A DNA stretch of 64,000 nt from Zygaena filipendulae (lineage: Eukaryota > Arthropoda > Insecta > Lepidoptera > Zygaenidae), in contig OU015653.1 of assembly GCA_907165275.2 (NCBI GenBank), positions 14,352,001 through 14,416,000 on the forward strand, in the 5' to 3' direction. Shown one piece after another: positions 34,237 to 45,232 of this stretch (its first letter is position 1; each line of letters opens with the position of its first letter). The notes below the pieces were generated by a model. It did not search any database. It saw only the letters and a program-made list of their open reading frames with translations, and was not told the origin of the DNA. A program made the translations under genes and the position numbers.

Positions 34237-35139
34237 TTTACTGTGACGGAAGCGCTGATGGCTATTCGTATCCTTTGGCCCACTTGTTTGACTTTAAGAA
34301 TAATCATCAAATTAAAAGTACAATTTTTCGTGACCACTTAACATAACGATAAGGTCCTTACTTTACATTTATATATTGCGATAACAAATTATAGATTGTC
34401 AGTTTGGCTAAGGGAGCAGATATCTAACTTTGTTACTGTTATATGACCAAAAAAGTAAAAAAAAATAAGATAACTTGATTAAAAAAAAGAACTTCAAAAG
34501 CAGATACAAAAATAGGGAGAGGTATTTGTGGATTCTGCACAAAATTGCTCATGAATATCTGGCGACATTACCCGCTCGGCGGAGGTCACTGACCCGGGCG
34601 AACTAGCCTCGTCGCAGCAAAACCTAGCGGATGTTATTCAAAACAAACAATAAACTTGCACCGCTCGAGCGATAATAGCCCTTGTGTCAACTGCCGACGA
34701 TGCAACTTTATCGTGCTCGAGCGAAATTGTCCTAATAAATTTACTCGTACCGCTCTGATAGAAAAAGTTTTCTCAGCAACTACGGGGCGCTCGTGCCAAG
34801 CCGCCCCCTCGTTGCACTGGTGTACGCAGTAGGGCTTCGCCTTCCCACAGCTAACAGAATACGTAATGACGGACAAAAATCTAAAAATTATTGTTTTGGA
34901 TTCTTTAATCATTAATCACTACATTTTACAAAACAAAGTCCTCCGCCGCGCCTGTCTGTCTGTCTATTCGGTAAATGGATTTTAATGCGGTTTTCACCAA
35001 TAGATAGAGCGATTTATGAGGAAGGCATAAGGAAAGTGAAGTATATAATTAGTCAAGGTTTTGTGTAAATTGTTTGAAATATAACGATAATTGTTGAAAA
35101 TGTCGGAAAAAGTGCATTGAGTTAATAGTGCATTAAGTT
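34237..35139. other. no gene recognised; Cys-containing open patch and a Helitron-like fragment
   Basis: The minus strand 34634-34912 is open for 92 codons with a GC-rich middle (CGKAKPYCVHQCNEGAAW). At 34945-35025 GCGGTTTTCACCAATAGATA marks a fragment of the Helitron-like subfamily of 18360. Confidence 0.35.
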
Positions 35140-35243
35140 TTCAGATGTACAGAGAAGGACATAGGGTACTTTTTGTCCGGGAATTGCCGCGGGAACTCCG
35201 AAATTACCACATTAACGGAGGTGAAACCGTGAGGAACAGGTTT
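35140..35243 (+). mobile_element. Helitron-like 3' fragment, decayed
   Basis: GGACATAGGGTACTTTTTGT, CCGCGGGAACTCCGAAATTA, GGAGGTGAAACCGTGAGGAA. CTAG lost. Confidence 0.5.
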
Positions 35244-35372
35244 ATACTATACATATACTACTATGTATGTATATTATACTATAAATATTACGACTGTCTG
35301 TCAGAGTCTGTCCTTGCTATTTTTTACGTGGTTTCGGAATTCTACTGGGACTCTTCCCTAAACTCTACATAA

Positions 35373-35533
35373 TCCTACTAATATTGTAAATGTGAAAGTG
35401 TGGATGATTGTTACTCAATCACGCAAAAACGGCTGAACGGATTTGGATGAAATTTGGCATGCACATACTTTTTATCCCAGAATTCCCGCGGGAATCCTAA
35501 ATTACCGCGGGTAAAACCGCGGGGCACAGCTAG
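35373..35533 (+). mobile_element. Helitron-like copy, short form, complete ends
   Basis: TCCTACTAATATTGTAAATG after A to GGGGCACAGCTAG. The hairpin ACCGCGGGTAAAACCGCGG is intact. The base after CTAG is A, not T. Confidence 0.7.
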
Positions 35534-35744
35534 AATTACATAAACCTTTCGGAAGAAATTAAAACCTAACTAATCCCACCTACCGACAGACGCAAAAAGC
35601 GACCCTGATTTAAACTTTTTGTAGCTATGCAAGTAATAAAGCTGTCATAACAATATACGCAGAAATTGTAGAGTATTCAGTATATTTTGATCCTCGTCTC
35701 AAATACATACATATATGGAAATAACGCTAATTTTTACATACATT

Positions 35745-35793
35745 TAAAAAGAGTTCCTGCGGTAATTCCGAAACTCACACGGGGCGCAGCTTA
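35745..35793 (+). mobile_element. Helitron-like 3' end fragment
   Basis: GAGTTCCTGCGGTAATTCCG followed by AAACTCACACGGGGCGCAGC and TTAGT. Hairpin decayed. Confidence 0.45.
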
Positions 35794-35944
35794 GTATATT
35801 TAAATACCTAGGTACTTCAGAGATCTCTCATTTCCATCTTTAAGGTGCTTCAGTTAAAATAATGAAAATGCTTTTGAACTTCTTTAAGAGGGACCAACGA
35901 TGGCTCTCCTTACAAGTTTATTAGCTTTAAATTTAGAACACTTA

Positions 35945-36020
35945 CTTAGTTGTTGCCCGCGGTTTTTCCCGTATATATTTTGTGATTTCTTAGGGATCGG
36001 GTGTATACAATGAACCCCAC
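35945..36020 (-). mobile_element. Helitron-like 3' end fragment, decayed
   Basis: TTAGTTGTTGCCCGCGGTTT then TTCCCGTATATATTTTG. Only the terminal region is recognisable. Confidence 0.4.
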
Positions 36021-36631
36021 AAATTTCAATCTAGGATATAAGCTACCATCATGGCTGTGCGCTATAACTTGAAAAAAAAAATTGTAAAAAAATAACTGGT
36101 TTCAATGATAGAGAATAAAAAAGTTTTACCTTAATTCACAGTTCTATTCGAATTTCACTTCAAATATTTTTTTATGGAACAAACACTACCTAATTCGTAC
36201 TCGAACGTAGACGGCATAAAGTTAAAAAAAAATAAATATTCTAATCGAAAAGAAAAACACAAATTCTTTACAAATTTCAGTTCTGTCATTATTTTTGTGA
36301 GGACGTTTTTGCGTCGCTGATCTTTGGTAGGTATTTATTAAATGTTAGCAACTTCTTAGGTTTCCGCCTAAGACTTTTACAAGTCCATATTAATAATATT
36401 TAATTAATCTGCTCGGACGTCACAGCGAAGATACTGTGTATATATTCAGTCGGCCGCTCATTAATATTCTAGGCTTGCCTCGGGCTTATTTGCCGACGTT
36501 TTGGGCTCTATCGTACAATGTGTTTATATGGAAATTGGTACAGTCCACAACCAACATGTATAACGCATCTCATCTATGAGGAAAATCGAAGATATAAAAA
36601 AAAACTTTCAGTCATAAAATAATCATTCAAT
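36021..36631. other. no gene recognised
   Basis: AT-rich; no motif. Confidence 0.3.
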
Positions 36632-36905
36632 GACGACCCGGTTGGCGCAATGGTCAGCATGCCTGCCCGCTAATCAAGAGGTTCCGGGTTCGATTCCCGG
36701 TGGGGGTGGACTTTGTGTGATGAACACAGGGTTCCATTTTCCAGTCTGGGTGTGTATATATATATCTATAGTATAATATATATGTAATAATATGTGTAGT
36801 ATATACCACGTTTGCTTGGTTTCCACGACACAAGCTTATAGCTTAGTGTGGGATCAAGTAGATCTGTGTGTTGTGAAGTGGATTATTATTATTATTATTA
36901 TTATT
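36632..36905 (+). mobile_element. tRNA-derived SINE, copy 3 (best preserved)
   Basis: A box TGGCGCAATGG at 36643-36653 and B box GGTTCGATTCC at 36687-36697 would form an internal RNA polymerase III promoter. The body and (ATT)n tail match copy 1 closely. A tRNA fold is not preserved beyond the 5' third, so it is not a tRNA gene. Confidence 0.9.
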
Positions 36906-37300
36906 CAATGTCATATTTTGTATGACATTGTACAGTTTCCTGGAGAAAATAAATTTAATTTAATTAATAAGATAAATAAATTGATGATGTGAAATAGTTT
37001 AAAGCTGCGACAGATGTACGTCACATCGAAGGTACCATAAATTTACCATACCATACCATAAATTTTCGAATAATCTGATGGTCATATCATACTTATCTCG
37101 TCTGCGAACTGTACCCTGTGAATATTCATAATAATGGAGATACGTATACTAACTAATGATTTTATATTGCTTTGTTTATCTATTAACAATTTGGTAGCCA
37201 AAACAAATGAAAACTTAAGCACTGGAATATTAATCAAGATGAAACTAGCTATCAGCCTGAAAACGAGGCATTGAAACGTGAGCTTAAGTTTATAGACTTA

Positions 37301-37531
37301 CGGCCGCACTCAGAGTCGACTTTAATGATTACTTAGTTAAGTATAGATTTTTAAAACAAAACTGCTGCAATCAGACAAGTTTAATAAATTAATGTTAGTT
37401 GGCATGTTAAATGGCATGTGTGTTAAATGCCAACTAACATTAATTTATTAAACTTGTCTGATTGCAGCAGTTTTGTTTTAAAAATCTATACTTAACTAAG
37501 TAATTATTAAAGTCGACTCTGAGTGCGGCGG
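37301..37531. mobile_element. foldback MITE, about 100-bp arms, TTA target duplication
   Basis: CGGCCGCACTCAGAGTCGAC at the left is inverted at the right end with one mismatch. The arms continue almost perfectly to a small loop near 37415. TTA occurs directly outside both ends (37298-37300, 37532-37534). A 3-bp TTA duplication suggests the PIF/Harbinger superfamily (inference). Related to 48440-48622. Confidence 0.8.
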
Positions 37532-37535
37532 TTAA

Positions 37536-37607
37536 CTAGCTGTTCCTCGCTGTTTCATCCGCGAAAATTCGGAATTCCCGCGAGAATTCCGGGATAAATA
37601 GTACATT
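37536..37607 (-). mobile_element. Helitron-like 3' part, split by foldback copy B
   Basis: CTAGCTGTTCCTCGCTGTTT to CCGGGATAAATAGTA. The continuation of the core (GTAGCCCTGACAACGTGTATG) resumes at about 37926. Confidence 0.65.
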
Positions 37608-37923
37608 GTTTTCCTAGGGGTGAAAGTAAGTCTTTCTCCCGAGGATAACACTGTGCTTTTCATTACGAATGCAAGGAAAGTCAAAATAAAAATAGGAATT
37701 AGCTAAAGAAAAAAATGAGTGAGTTTTATTTTACATAAATCAACCATTAGGTGTGCTACTGGCCAGTAAGTATGCCCCCTATGACATAAAAAAAGAACTT
37801 GAGTTTCTGCAGTATCCAGCTGTCAGTCGAAAGCGATTCTCCCTAGGGCTGAAAAGTGTTACTTTCAACCCGCTTCTCAGGCAACTTCAGACCTACTTTC
37901 CGAGTATGAGTAATGAAAAAGTA
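37608..37923 (+). mobile_element. foldback-type element, copy B, deleted form
   Basis: Same ends as 39100-39713 (GGGGTGAAAGTAA; CTTTCCGAGTATGAGTAATG). It lacks the inner part of the hairpin: 37609-37649 holds only the outer stem. It also lacks about 190 bp between two internal direct repeats. It lies inside the core of a Helitron-like copy. Confidence 0.7.
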
Positions 37924-38154
37924 CCTGTAGCCCTGACAACGTGTATGGTCGTGTAATTTACTCGATATATTATATTATTAGTGTCCACCCCAAAAATTTC
38001 AGCCTGCGACCGCGCCTGCTGTTTCGAAGATGAATTTGATAATTAAATAGATAATTAATAGAATTATAAGAAAGAAGTTTCAATACAAGCATTATTTTCA
38101 TAACTCACCAACGAGCGACATTGCCTCGTTAATTTATCGCTGCATACTACAGTG

Positions 38155-38346
38155 TAAAACTAAGTCGCTTCCCGCTGTCTGTCTGTCCCTATGTATGCTT
38201 AGATCTTTCAAATTACGTAACGCATTTTCATGCGGTTTTCACCAATACATAGGGCGATTCATGAGGAAGGTTTATATCTATATTTTATCCTGGAATTCCC
38301 GTGGGAACGCCGAAATTACCGCGGGTGAAACCGCGGGGACAGCTAG
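38155..38346 (+). mobile_element. Helitron-like copy, GTTTTCACCAATA subfamily, intact 3' end
   Basis: CTGTCTGTCTGTCCCTATGT, CATGCGGTTTTCACCAATAC, GAAATTACCGCGGGTGAAAC, then CGCGGGGACAGCTAG before T38347. Confidence 0.75.
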
Positions 38347-38413
38347 TGAGACAATATAAGAACAAGGTTACAACACGGTTAGGTAGGTACAATATTATAA
38401 GTTATAAGTATTT

Positions 38414-38782
38414 GTGGGCGTCCAAGCTAAAAGGTTCTCGGAATTTAGTTTCCGAGATACCTATAAGTAGCTTTGTAAAGTTCGGTGAAAAAATTGCGTC
38501 CGCGATTCTAATTGATTATTAAATTAATGATCAATTTTCTTCAATTTCATATATCTTAATCTACAATAACATGTTCTTTTGTTCCACACAAACTTTGAAA
38601 ATGCTCTTTCTAAAATCAAGCTTTTTCAAGGTTTCAACTTCAAATGTCTGTAAAAAAAACTGGGCTAGTTTTTTTTGAATATTTTTCAATCCTTATTATC
38701 AATTGACTATTCTAGATACCGAATCTAGTTCAAGTCTTAACACAATACCCCATTACTGGTACTTTTTACTTGGACGCCCACA
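38414..38782 (-). mobile_element. MITE with GTGGGCGTCCA ends, copy 2
   Basis: GTGGGCGTCCAAGCTAAAAG and TTTTTACTTGGACGCCCAC. Inverted relative to 32419-32814, with the same interior in reverse order. Confidence 0.8.
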
Positions 38783-39099
38783 ATGAAAGGTTAATTTTTG
38801 TTAAAACGTAACTTTAACTAAGAAACAAAAGGAATTGAATCAACAAAATGGTATTAGGTATAAGTTCTTTATTAGGTTGAGCTGAAACATTTTTGAAACA
38901 ATAGTCGTGTTAAAATCAAATGCAGTTATTTCGCTTTTGCACCGCCGATTTCAATGCAGAACTACCGCTAGTTAGTTCAACTCTTTGTAACTCCGGTCCG
39001 TGCCTGATGTACGTACACCGATTTTCATTTTTCCACCGCTATCATAATACCATAGTTTGTCAGAATTCCCAGTGGAATTGTGCAGTTTAATAGTACATT

Positions 39100-39215
39100 G
39101 TTATCCAAGGGGTGAAAGTAACTCATTTAGTGCCGAGACGGGGTTTGGCGCCCGAGCGTAGCGAGGGCGCCAATAGTTCGAGGCACTAAATAAGTTACTT
39201 TCTCCCGAGGGTAAC
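39100..39215. repeat. 116-nt hairpin of foldback copy C
   Basis: GGTGAAAGTAACTCATTTAG pairs with CTAAATAAGTTACTTTC. The inner stem GGCGCCCGAGCG / CGAGGGCGCC closes on GTAG. Confidence 0.8.
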
Positions 39216-39713
39216 ACTGTGCTTTTCATTACGAATGCAAGGAAAGTCAAAATAAAAATAGGAATTAGCTAAAGAAAAAATGAGTGAAGATCGGATAGTC
39301 GCTTGACAGTTGACACTTTCCCACCTATTTCTTTTTCATTGGGCGGCTAGCTATTCAGCCAGTATTTTTTATTTACATTGTGGCGACCTAAAAAAAATAT
39401 TTTCTTTAATTATTAAGTATTAATTAAAGAAAATAAAAAAATATAAATAGGAATTAGCTTAAGAAAAAGTGAGTGAATTTTATTTTAATTAATACCTACT
39501 TAAACTTTACGTTATTTCAATTTTACATCGCGCTGGCTGTATAGAAAGTTGAAACATGGTTCAATAGAAATGTGAAAATAGACCTAGTTTTTTTTTAATA
39601 ATTTGACAGTTGTCAGTTGAAAGCGATTCTCCCTAGGGCTGAAAAGGGCTACTTTCAACCCGCTTCTCAGGCAACTTCAGACCTACTTTCCGAGCATGAG
39701 TAATGAAAAGGTA
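39100..39713 (+). mobile_element. foldback-type element, copy C (full length)
   Basis: 614 bp. It begins with a 116-nt hairpin (39100-39215). It then has a direct-repeat pair around TAGGAATTAGCT (39251-39288 and about 39437-39477), an AT-rich palindrome between them (39399-39435), and ends GCATGAGTAATGAAAAGGTA. Copy A is its inverse at 11306-11901. No transposase; superfamily unknown. Confidence 0.75.
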
Positions 39714-42700
39714 TATTATACGCAGCTCGAAAAACATTTGACTGTAAATTAAACTCGGTAGATAACATTTGAGAGTATTTTCAGATGAAAAATAAGTAGA
39801 AGATTCTCTTTGATAATGTCACATAATATGACTAAAAGCAACTGAAATGACTCATGAATGATTGAAAATAAATAAAAATAAAGGAGCTATGTTACATACT
39901 TTCTTTTGTTGTTTTTTTTTTTAAAGAGACAGTCGTTTCACATGTGTTTATTTCATTTATTCGCCGCTGATGGAAACAAAAACAATACCAAAACAGACTA
40001 AAAGCTTTGAGCCATTGTTTTCAAACATCCGGCCCAGTGAAATTCCAAACAGTATTCGGGGATCCCGTATAGTTTTAAAGTGCCACAAATAACAATTTGG
40101 CCTCGTTGTTTCCGCTTTTAATTGCCACCCGCTAGATGGCGTTAGACGAAACGCGGGCAAAAACAGAGTTTGAAGCGCGTTATCTGCGTCGCAGGCTCTA
40201 CCACCTAGTAAATGATAATTACTCCCGACGGTGTCGAATTGCGTTATAACCGCTGTAGTATACGATATCGTTATGGGAGAGAGAAAGCGCCACGTGCCTA
40301 TAATTTTGATTAGTGTGCCGAGCACCGAGGCTTGCAGTCGTTAAGATACAGTTATATACTCCTGTATTAAACTCTATTGCCGTATTATAATATATAATTG
40401 TTATTGAGGGGCTATAATAATAACAATAAAATAAAGGCAGTGACAGCGTGTTAAAATTGCACGTGAGAAAATATAATGAGTGGTTGCGCGCGCGACAAAC
40501 TAAAATCAAATTATGCTAAGAAAATTTATGATTCCTTTTGTATTAAAATCAAGACTAATATATTATGTATGTAAATCATTGTGTAGGTATAAGCTACAGG
40601 TGTTTTGCAATTACAACAGAGGCTATAATTAGTTGGATTTTTTATAATCACAGTAAGTAGGTAGGTACTTTATAATTTCTGAGGCTTTTAAGATCCAATT
40701 TGTTTTGTACGTAGTCTCTGAAATTACTCGGTTGTATTCTTGGAATTATTGAATTGAACAGTAGCCGGGGGACAAAGGAACTTGTTGGTATTCCGGCGGC
40801 GATGTCTTTGAAGTCTATTTAATGTAGGATTTGTAAGTTTTCAAATTTGTACTTGCTACGTCTTCTACATAGGAAGAAAAAATCATAACAACGTTATATT
40901 ATGTTAAAACTTCCAGATATTGTTCGCTAATACATACGTACACAGAACAATCTAGCTGAATGAAAGGGAAAGAAACACTGTATTATATGTGTAATCTACA
41001 AATGTTTCCTTTTTAAATTATACCTACCTAATATAAACTTACAAATTTCAAAAACAAGTAACAAATCCCATATTTTTGTTACACCTTTGATTCCCAAAGA
41101 ACCCAAGTGGTCCACTTTCACTTTACGATCAAATTATTACGCAAAACAATTTATTCGTACTAAGGGATCTTTTGTTCCTGACTCACGAGGGAAAATATTC
41201 AAGCTTGCATAATATTCGACAAAGAAATGGTGCTTTTTTATATAAATGAAAATGAATATATAAGTTTTTTTTGTGCTTGTGTCATAAAATACTCAAATAT
41301 TGTCAAACGGAAGTAGGTATTATAGCTGTACCTACATCACCAGTGTACAAGGTTAATACTTGAACACAGTTTGGTTCCAGTACAACACAGCTTTGTCGGT
41401 GAGTCTGTACTGGAAGATAACGGATGTACGTTTTGTGCATTTACATAGAGAATACGATGGGACGTGAACGCAGTACAACTTATTCGTTTAATTTCACGTA
41501 GTTGGCAGTGTAGCTTTGTGATTCCATGCAGACCTCTCGCGTTTGTAACGCAGTCAGTTTACCACTCACAGAGCGCAATGACTCCTCCTTCAATCGGAAG
41601 GGCATAATAACAAAAGTTAAACCTAAACCTAAACAATGATTGGGAAAAAATAAGCGAACAAATGAATTCGCCCCATCTCGCTAATGAATTTTGATTGAAC
41701 AATGGTGCTTTGGAAAATAGAGGGATGCCGTTTGAGATACTTTAGCGGAGATACATAGGCACATCAATCAAAATGAAAACAATGGAGGGTATTGAAAGGT
41801 CGCGCTTGCTTATCGCGATTCTCTTAACCGCAGACAAACCGCCCCGGAGTTAGGAGGCGCTCCGCAATTTCGGGGTTGGTTATCTCGAAACCAACTTTGG
41901 TCGTTTTAAATAAAGTTTTCCTTGAATGACTTGTTACTTTATTCATTACTAACTGTTCGCCCCGCAGCATCGCTCGCTTGAATTTCGAGATTCCCCCGAG
42001 GATCCCTTCTATCGGAATGAAAAGTATTCTGTTCTCAAGATCTAAAGAAACTATGTAAGTACTTGAAAACTTCGTACAGATGTTACAGAGCTAAGTGTTA
42101 TCAAACATGCACACGCACGCATTAACGTTAAAATTTATGAGATTTGTTGGGATTTTTAGTTTCTATAGAGCATGAGTTGCCAATTTGATACCTATAATAT
42201 ATTGCATTTAAATTTAATAGGTACTTAAATTAAGACTTACTTTCAAATTTAAATCAACATAAAATTGAACGTAAATAACTTACCAAATCTAAAACAGAAT
42301 TCAATTTCACCTCAACAGTGTCATAATTAATTTACAGAGACTGAAACTGTTCGATGTAAATTTCAAACTATGTATGTACATTGGAGTTTCAAATTCTATT
42401 TAAATTTGGTAGCGAAATTGCGATGTGAAATCGGTTTGAGGACCACTCGAATACTGAGTGGATTCGTCTCTAATTTCTTTATGATGCAAATGCTGTGTCT
42501 CAACCCGAGCGGTGTTAACTGTCTCGGCACTAGAAGAAACACCGTATGAAATATATACGTGCTCACGTGTACGGCCGAACGGAGTCGTATTATGTCTACG
42601 TAAGCCTAATTCCCTCTGTAATCCTCCAAAGGCTTTTAGAACGTAGGCATTATCAAATAAGTAGACTTACAACGTATTTTCTAAGGTTGCGACGACGTAT

Positions 42701-42857
42701 TAAGTGAACATTTTTTCGATAGAAACTACTTATTTATGAATACAATAAATAGGTATCATATAAATTTATTTTAAGGAAAATATGTTTTTTTCTTAACAAT
42801 TGCATTTGCACGAATAATTCGTATATAAGATTCTGACTAGATTAACTTAAGATTAAT
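39714..42857. other. 3.1 kb without a recognised gene
   Basis: The 122-codon minus-strand frame at 39957-40325 is the longest non-transposon frame but shows no motif. Overlapping frames at 40219-40509 weaken it. A Helitron-like trace (CTAACTGTTCGCCCCGCAGC) lies at 41949-42010. The rest is AT-rich. Confidence 0.35.
40129..40142 (+). promoter_or_regulatory. possible CTCF-type motif
   Basis: CCGCTAGATGGCGT matches 12 of 14 positions of the general CTCF consensus CCASYAGRKGGCRS. One short match in 64 kb is weak evidence of function. Confidence 0.25.
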
Positions 42858-44001
42858 AATATCGCTGGCTACAATTCTGGCGAAGGTACTGGACAGTCTG
42901 CTAGATAAATATCTCGCGAAGCATATTGAAATTCATGATAGTCAATTTGGTTTTAGATCTGGTCTGTCGACTGAAAGTGCAATTTTATGTCTTAAGCAGA
43001 CTGTTCAGTATTATACAGCTAGAAAAACACCTGTTTTTGCCTGTTATCTAGATCTGTCGAGGGCATTTGACATGGTGAACTATGACTTGCTGTGGCTCAA
43101 GCTTCAACGTGAGACTACTGTACCGAATGAAATTGTGTCATTGTTTAGATTTTGGTATAATCATCAAAAGAATACAGTGAAATGGGGGGGTTCTTTTTCT
43201 GACATGTACGGGTTGGGCTGTGGAGTGAGACAGGGGGGTTTGAGTTCTCCTCGACTCTTCAACCTGTTGTACATGAACCAGCTACTGGGTGAGCTCAGTG
43301 GCACTGGTATTGGGTGCCATATTGATGGTGTTTGTGTAAATAACATCAGTTATGCCGATGATATGGTGCTACTGAGCCCATCCATCGGTGCGCTTAGAAA
43401 ACTTCTGTCGATTTGTGAAATTTATGCATCGACTCATGGGCTCATCTACAACGTTAAAAAGAGTGAATGGATGTTGTTTAAATCGGGTACTATCACCTAC
43501 AACGATTTGCCAGTACTCTCGCTTAGGGGAGAGGTTTTGTGCCGGGTGCGTAAATTTAAATACTTGGGTCATTGGGTCACAGAAGATCTCAAGGACCACC
43601 TTGATATCGAGAGGGAGCGTAGGTCGCTGGCTGCCCGATGCAACATGCTGGCTCACAGGTTTGCACGCTGCTCTAGATCAGTGAAAATAACGCTTTTCAA
43701 AGCATACTGCCAGTCATTTTACACGTGCAGCCTGTGGGTTAGCTTTACACAGCGGGCATACAGCGACCTGCGTGTCCAGTATAATAACGCGTTTAGGAGG
43801 GTGTTGGGGCTGCCGAGGCGTAGTAGTGCGTCTGGAATGTTCGCAGAGGCGCGGACCGATGGTTTTGCTGCCATAATTAGGAAACGGTGCGCCTCCTTGC
43901 TGACACGTCTTCGAGGCAGCACTAACACCATCCTGAGTGTGTTTGCGGACAGGTGGGACTCACCGCTGTTGCGGAGGTGGGTACACCTTCATGTAAATTA
44001 G
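42858..44001 (+). CDS. LINE ORF2 fragment: reverse transcriptase from motif 1 to C-terminus
   Basis: 381 codons open without a stop; the upstream in-frame stop is at 42837-42839. In order: ISLATILAKVLDSLLDKYLA and QFGFRSGLSTESAI (fingers), CYLDLSRAFDMVNYDLLW (motif A, catalytic Asp), GVRQGGLSSPRLFN (motif B), SYADDMVLLSPS (motif C; the second and third catalytic Asp in YADD), then the thumb and a C-terminal region ending RRWVHLHVN. The first ATG (43072) lies after motif A, so an ATG-started product would lack a catalytic residue. The full ORF2 would be about 900-1000 residues, so the N-terminal endonuclease and start of RT are missing. The style fits the jockey/CR1/Rex1 group; the exact clade is not certain. 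The frame is intact, so the insertion is young or under few mutations. Confidence 0.92.
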
Positions 44002-44105
44002 AATTCAGCTTTGTTAAATACTAACCCTAGCATGTAAGACGATTGTTACTAACACTACTATGGACTCAGGTCTGAAATAAATCTATATTATTATTATTAT
44101 TATTA
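42858..44105 (+). mobile_element. 5'-truncated non-LTR retrotransposon (LINE), 3' part
   Basis: Homology to LINE ORF2 starts abruptly at about 42858 inside the reverse transcriptase. It continues through the stop at 44001, a 90-bp 3' UTR with AATAAA, and a (ATT)n tail at about 44089-44105. Endonuclease and ORF1 are absent. Truncation at the 5' end is the usual result of incomplete reverse transcription at insertion. Confidence 0.9.
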
Positions 44106-45178
44106 AGATAAATAAAGTCGCATTCAGCGTCTATTTGATCGCTTAGCTCTACTCAATTATTTCGTTTTGGTTCTCACTATAATTTAGAAAACTTTTCCAA
44201 AAAGGTTTATTTGTAATTTAATTTTCAACAGAAAAAAAAGGGTTTTGTCATCAATTCGTCATAAAACGATATTTTGGTACTTACATGATCATAGAATATT
44301 ATATTAATATATATACATAGAATATTGCACTCGTGCGAAGTCGAAGAGGGTCGCTAGTAAATCAAAAGCAGGTTTAAAAAAAATAATCCACAAAACGACA
44401 TTTTTGAATCTGAGAAACACCAGAGATAGAAGTCACAAGGCAATTTTCGCGCTTCTACTTTCATCGAGTTTATGGTATCTCGCTTGATCTCCCAATTAAT
44501 TCCACAAATCAGTTAAAATTTAAATTTAAAAATTAAATTCGCCGGAGTTAGCAAGTTAGCAACAGAACATGCAGCTGAAAGGGCTCTCAATACGATAGTC
44601 TACAAAGACTACCGACACACTGGATCTGGAAACATCTGTCTTCGTTCCAAGAAAGTTGCACCATCTCCCAGATAGACTTGCTGCTGATCTTGGTAGCTGA
44701 TCCATCATAATATATAAGTAATAAGCATTGACAGTTTATCAGGAGGCGCACCCGCGCTAGCTTTCAAAATTAATATCTGAGACATGTTGGCGGGAAAGAA
44801 TCTTGCGTCACATGACACGTCAATGCTGTCATTCTGGCAACACCAGACGGTGGCACAATAACCATCAATCATTGCGTCGGCAGACAAAGAGGAGCTGTGT
44901 TGCCAGCGGAGTCGCGAGATAGCGCACGATTTCTACTCCATCTTACTTTGTCATGTTCATAGCATTACCAGTCCGCATGTGATTCACCGATTCCTAATTA
45001 GTAATTTGGCGAAGAGCTCTAATGGATTATTTTAATTGACCAAAATATTGGTACATACCTATATTACTAAATGTACCCGGTGTGCGTTATGGAATTCTAT
45101 TTCTACCGTACAAAGTCATTACGTTTCTTTTTTTTCTGAACACAAGAAAACATGCCTTGTTAAGAAATAAAATACCTA
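44106..45178. other. no gene recognised
   Basis: A GC-richer stretch at 44720-44940 is open for 60 codons on the minus strand (MSADAMIDGYCATVWCCQND). No family recognised. Confidence 0.3.
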
Positions 45179-45232
45179 CTAATCTTAACACATAAAATGT
45201 TTCCTATGAAACATTTTATGTGTTAAGATTAG
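45179..45232. repeat. perfect 25-bp inverted repeat, 4-nt loop
   Basis: CTAATCTTAACACATAAAAT with GTTTC, loop CTAT, then the exact complement. Could form a strong hairpin RNA of microRNA-precursor size, but perfect symmetry is more typical of a recent inverted duplication. Confidence 0.85.

Noticed and set aside
36632..36705. tRNA gene
   Set aside because: A and B boxes are present but the acceptor stem is not closed and the body continues as a SINE with an ATT tail.
39957..40325. 122-codon minus-strand frame
   Set aside because: No domain, signal peptide with mature part, or splice context; overlaps another frame on the same strand.
41610..41635. Telomere-like AACCTAAACCTAAAC
   Set aside because: Only two units and not the insect TTAGG repeat.
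43164..43931. Antisense and shifted frames within the LINE
   Set aside because: Shadows of the RT frame, which carries all the conserved motifs.
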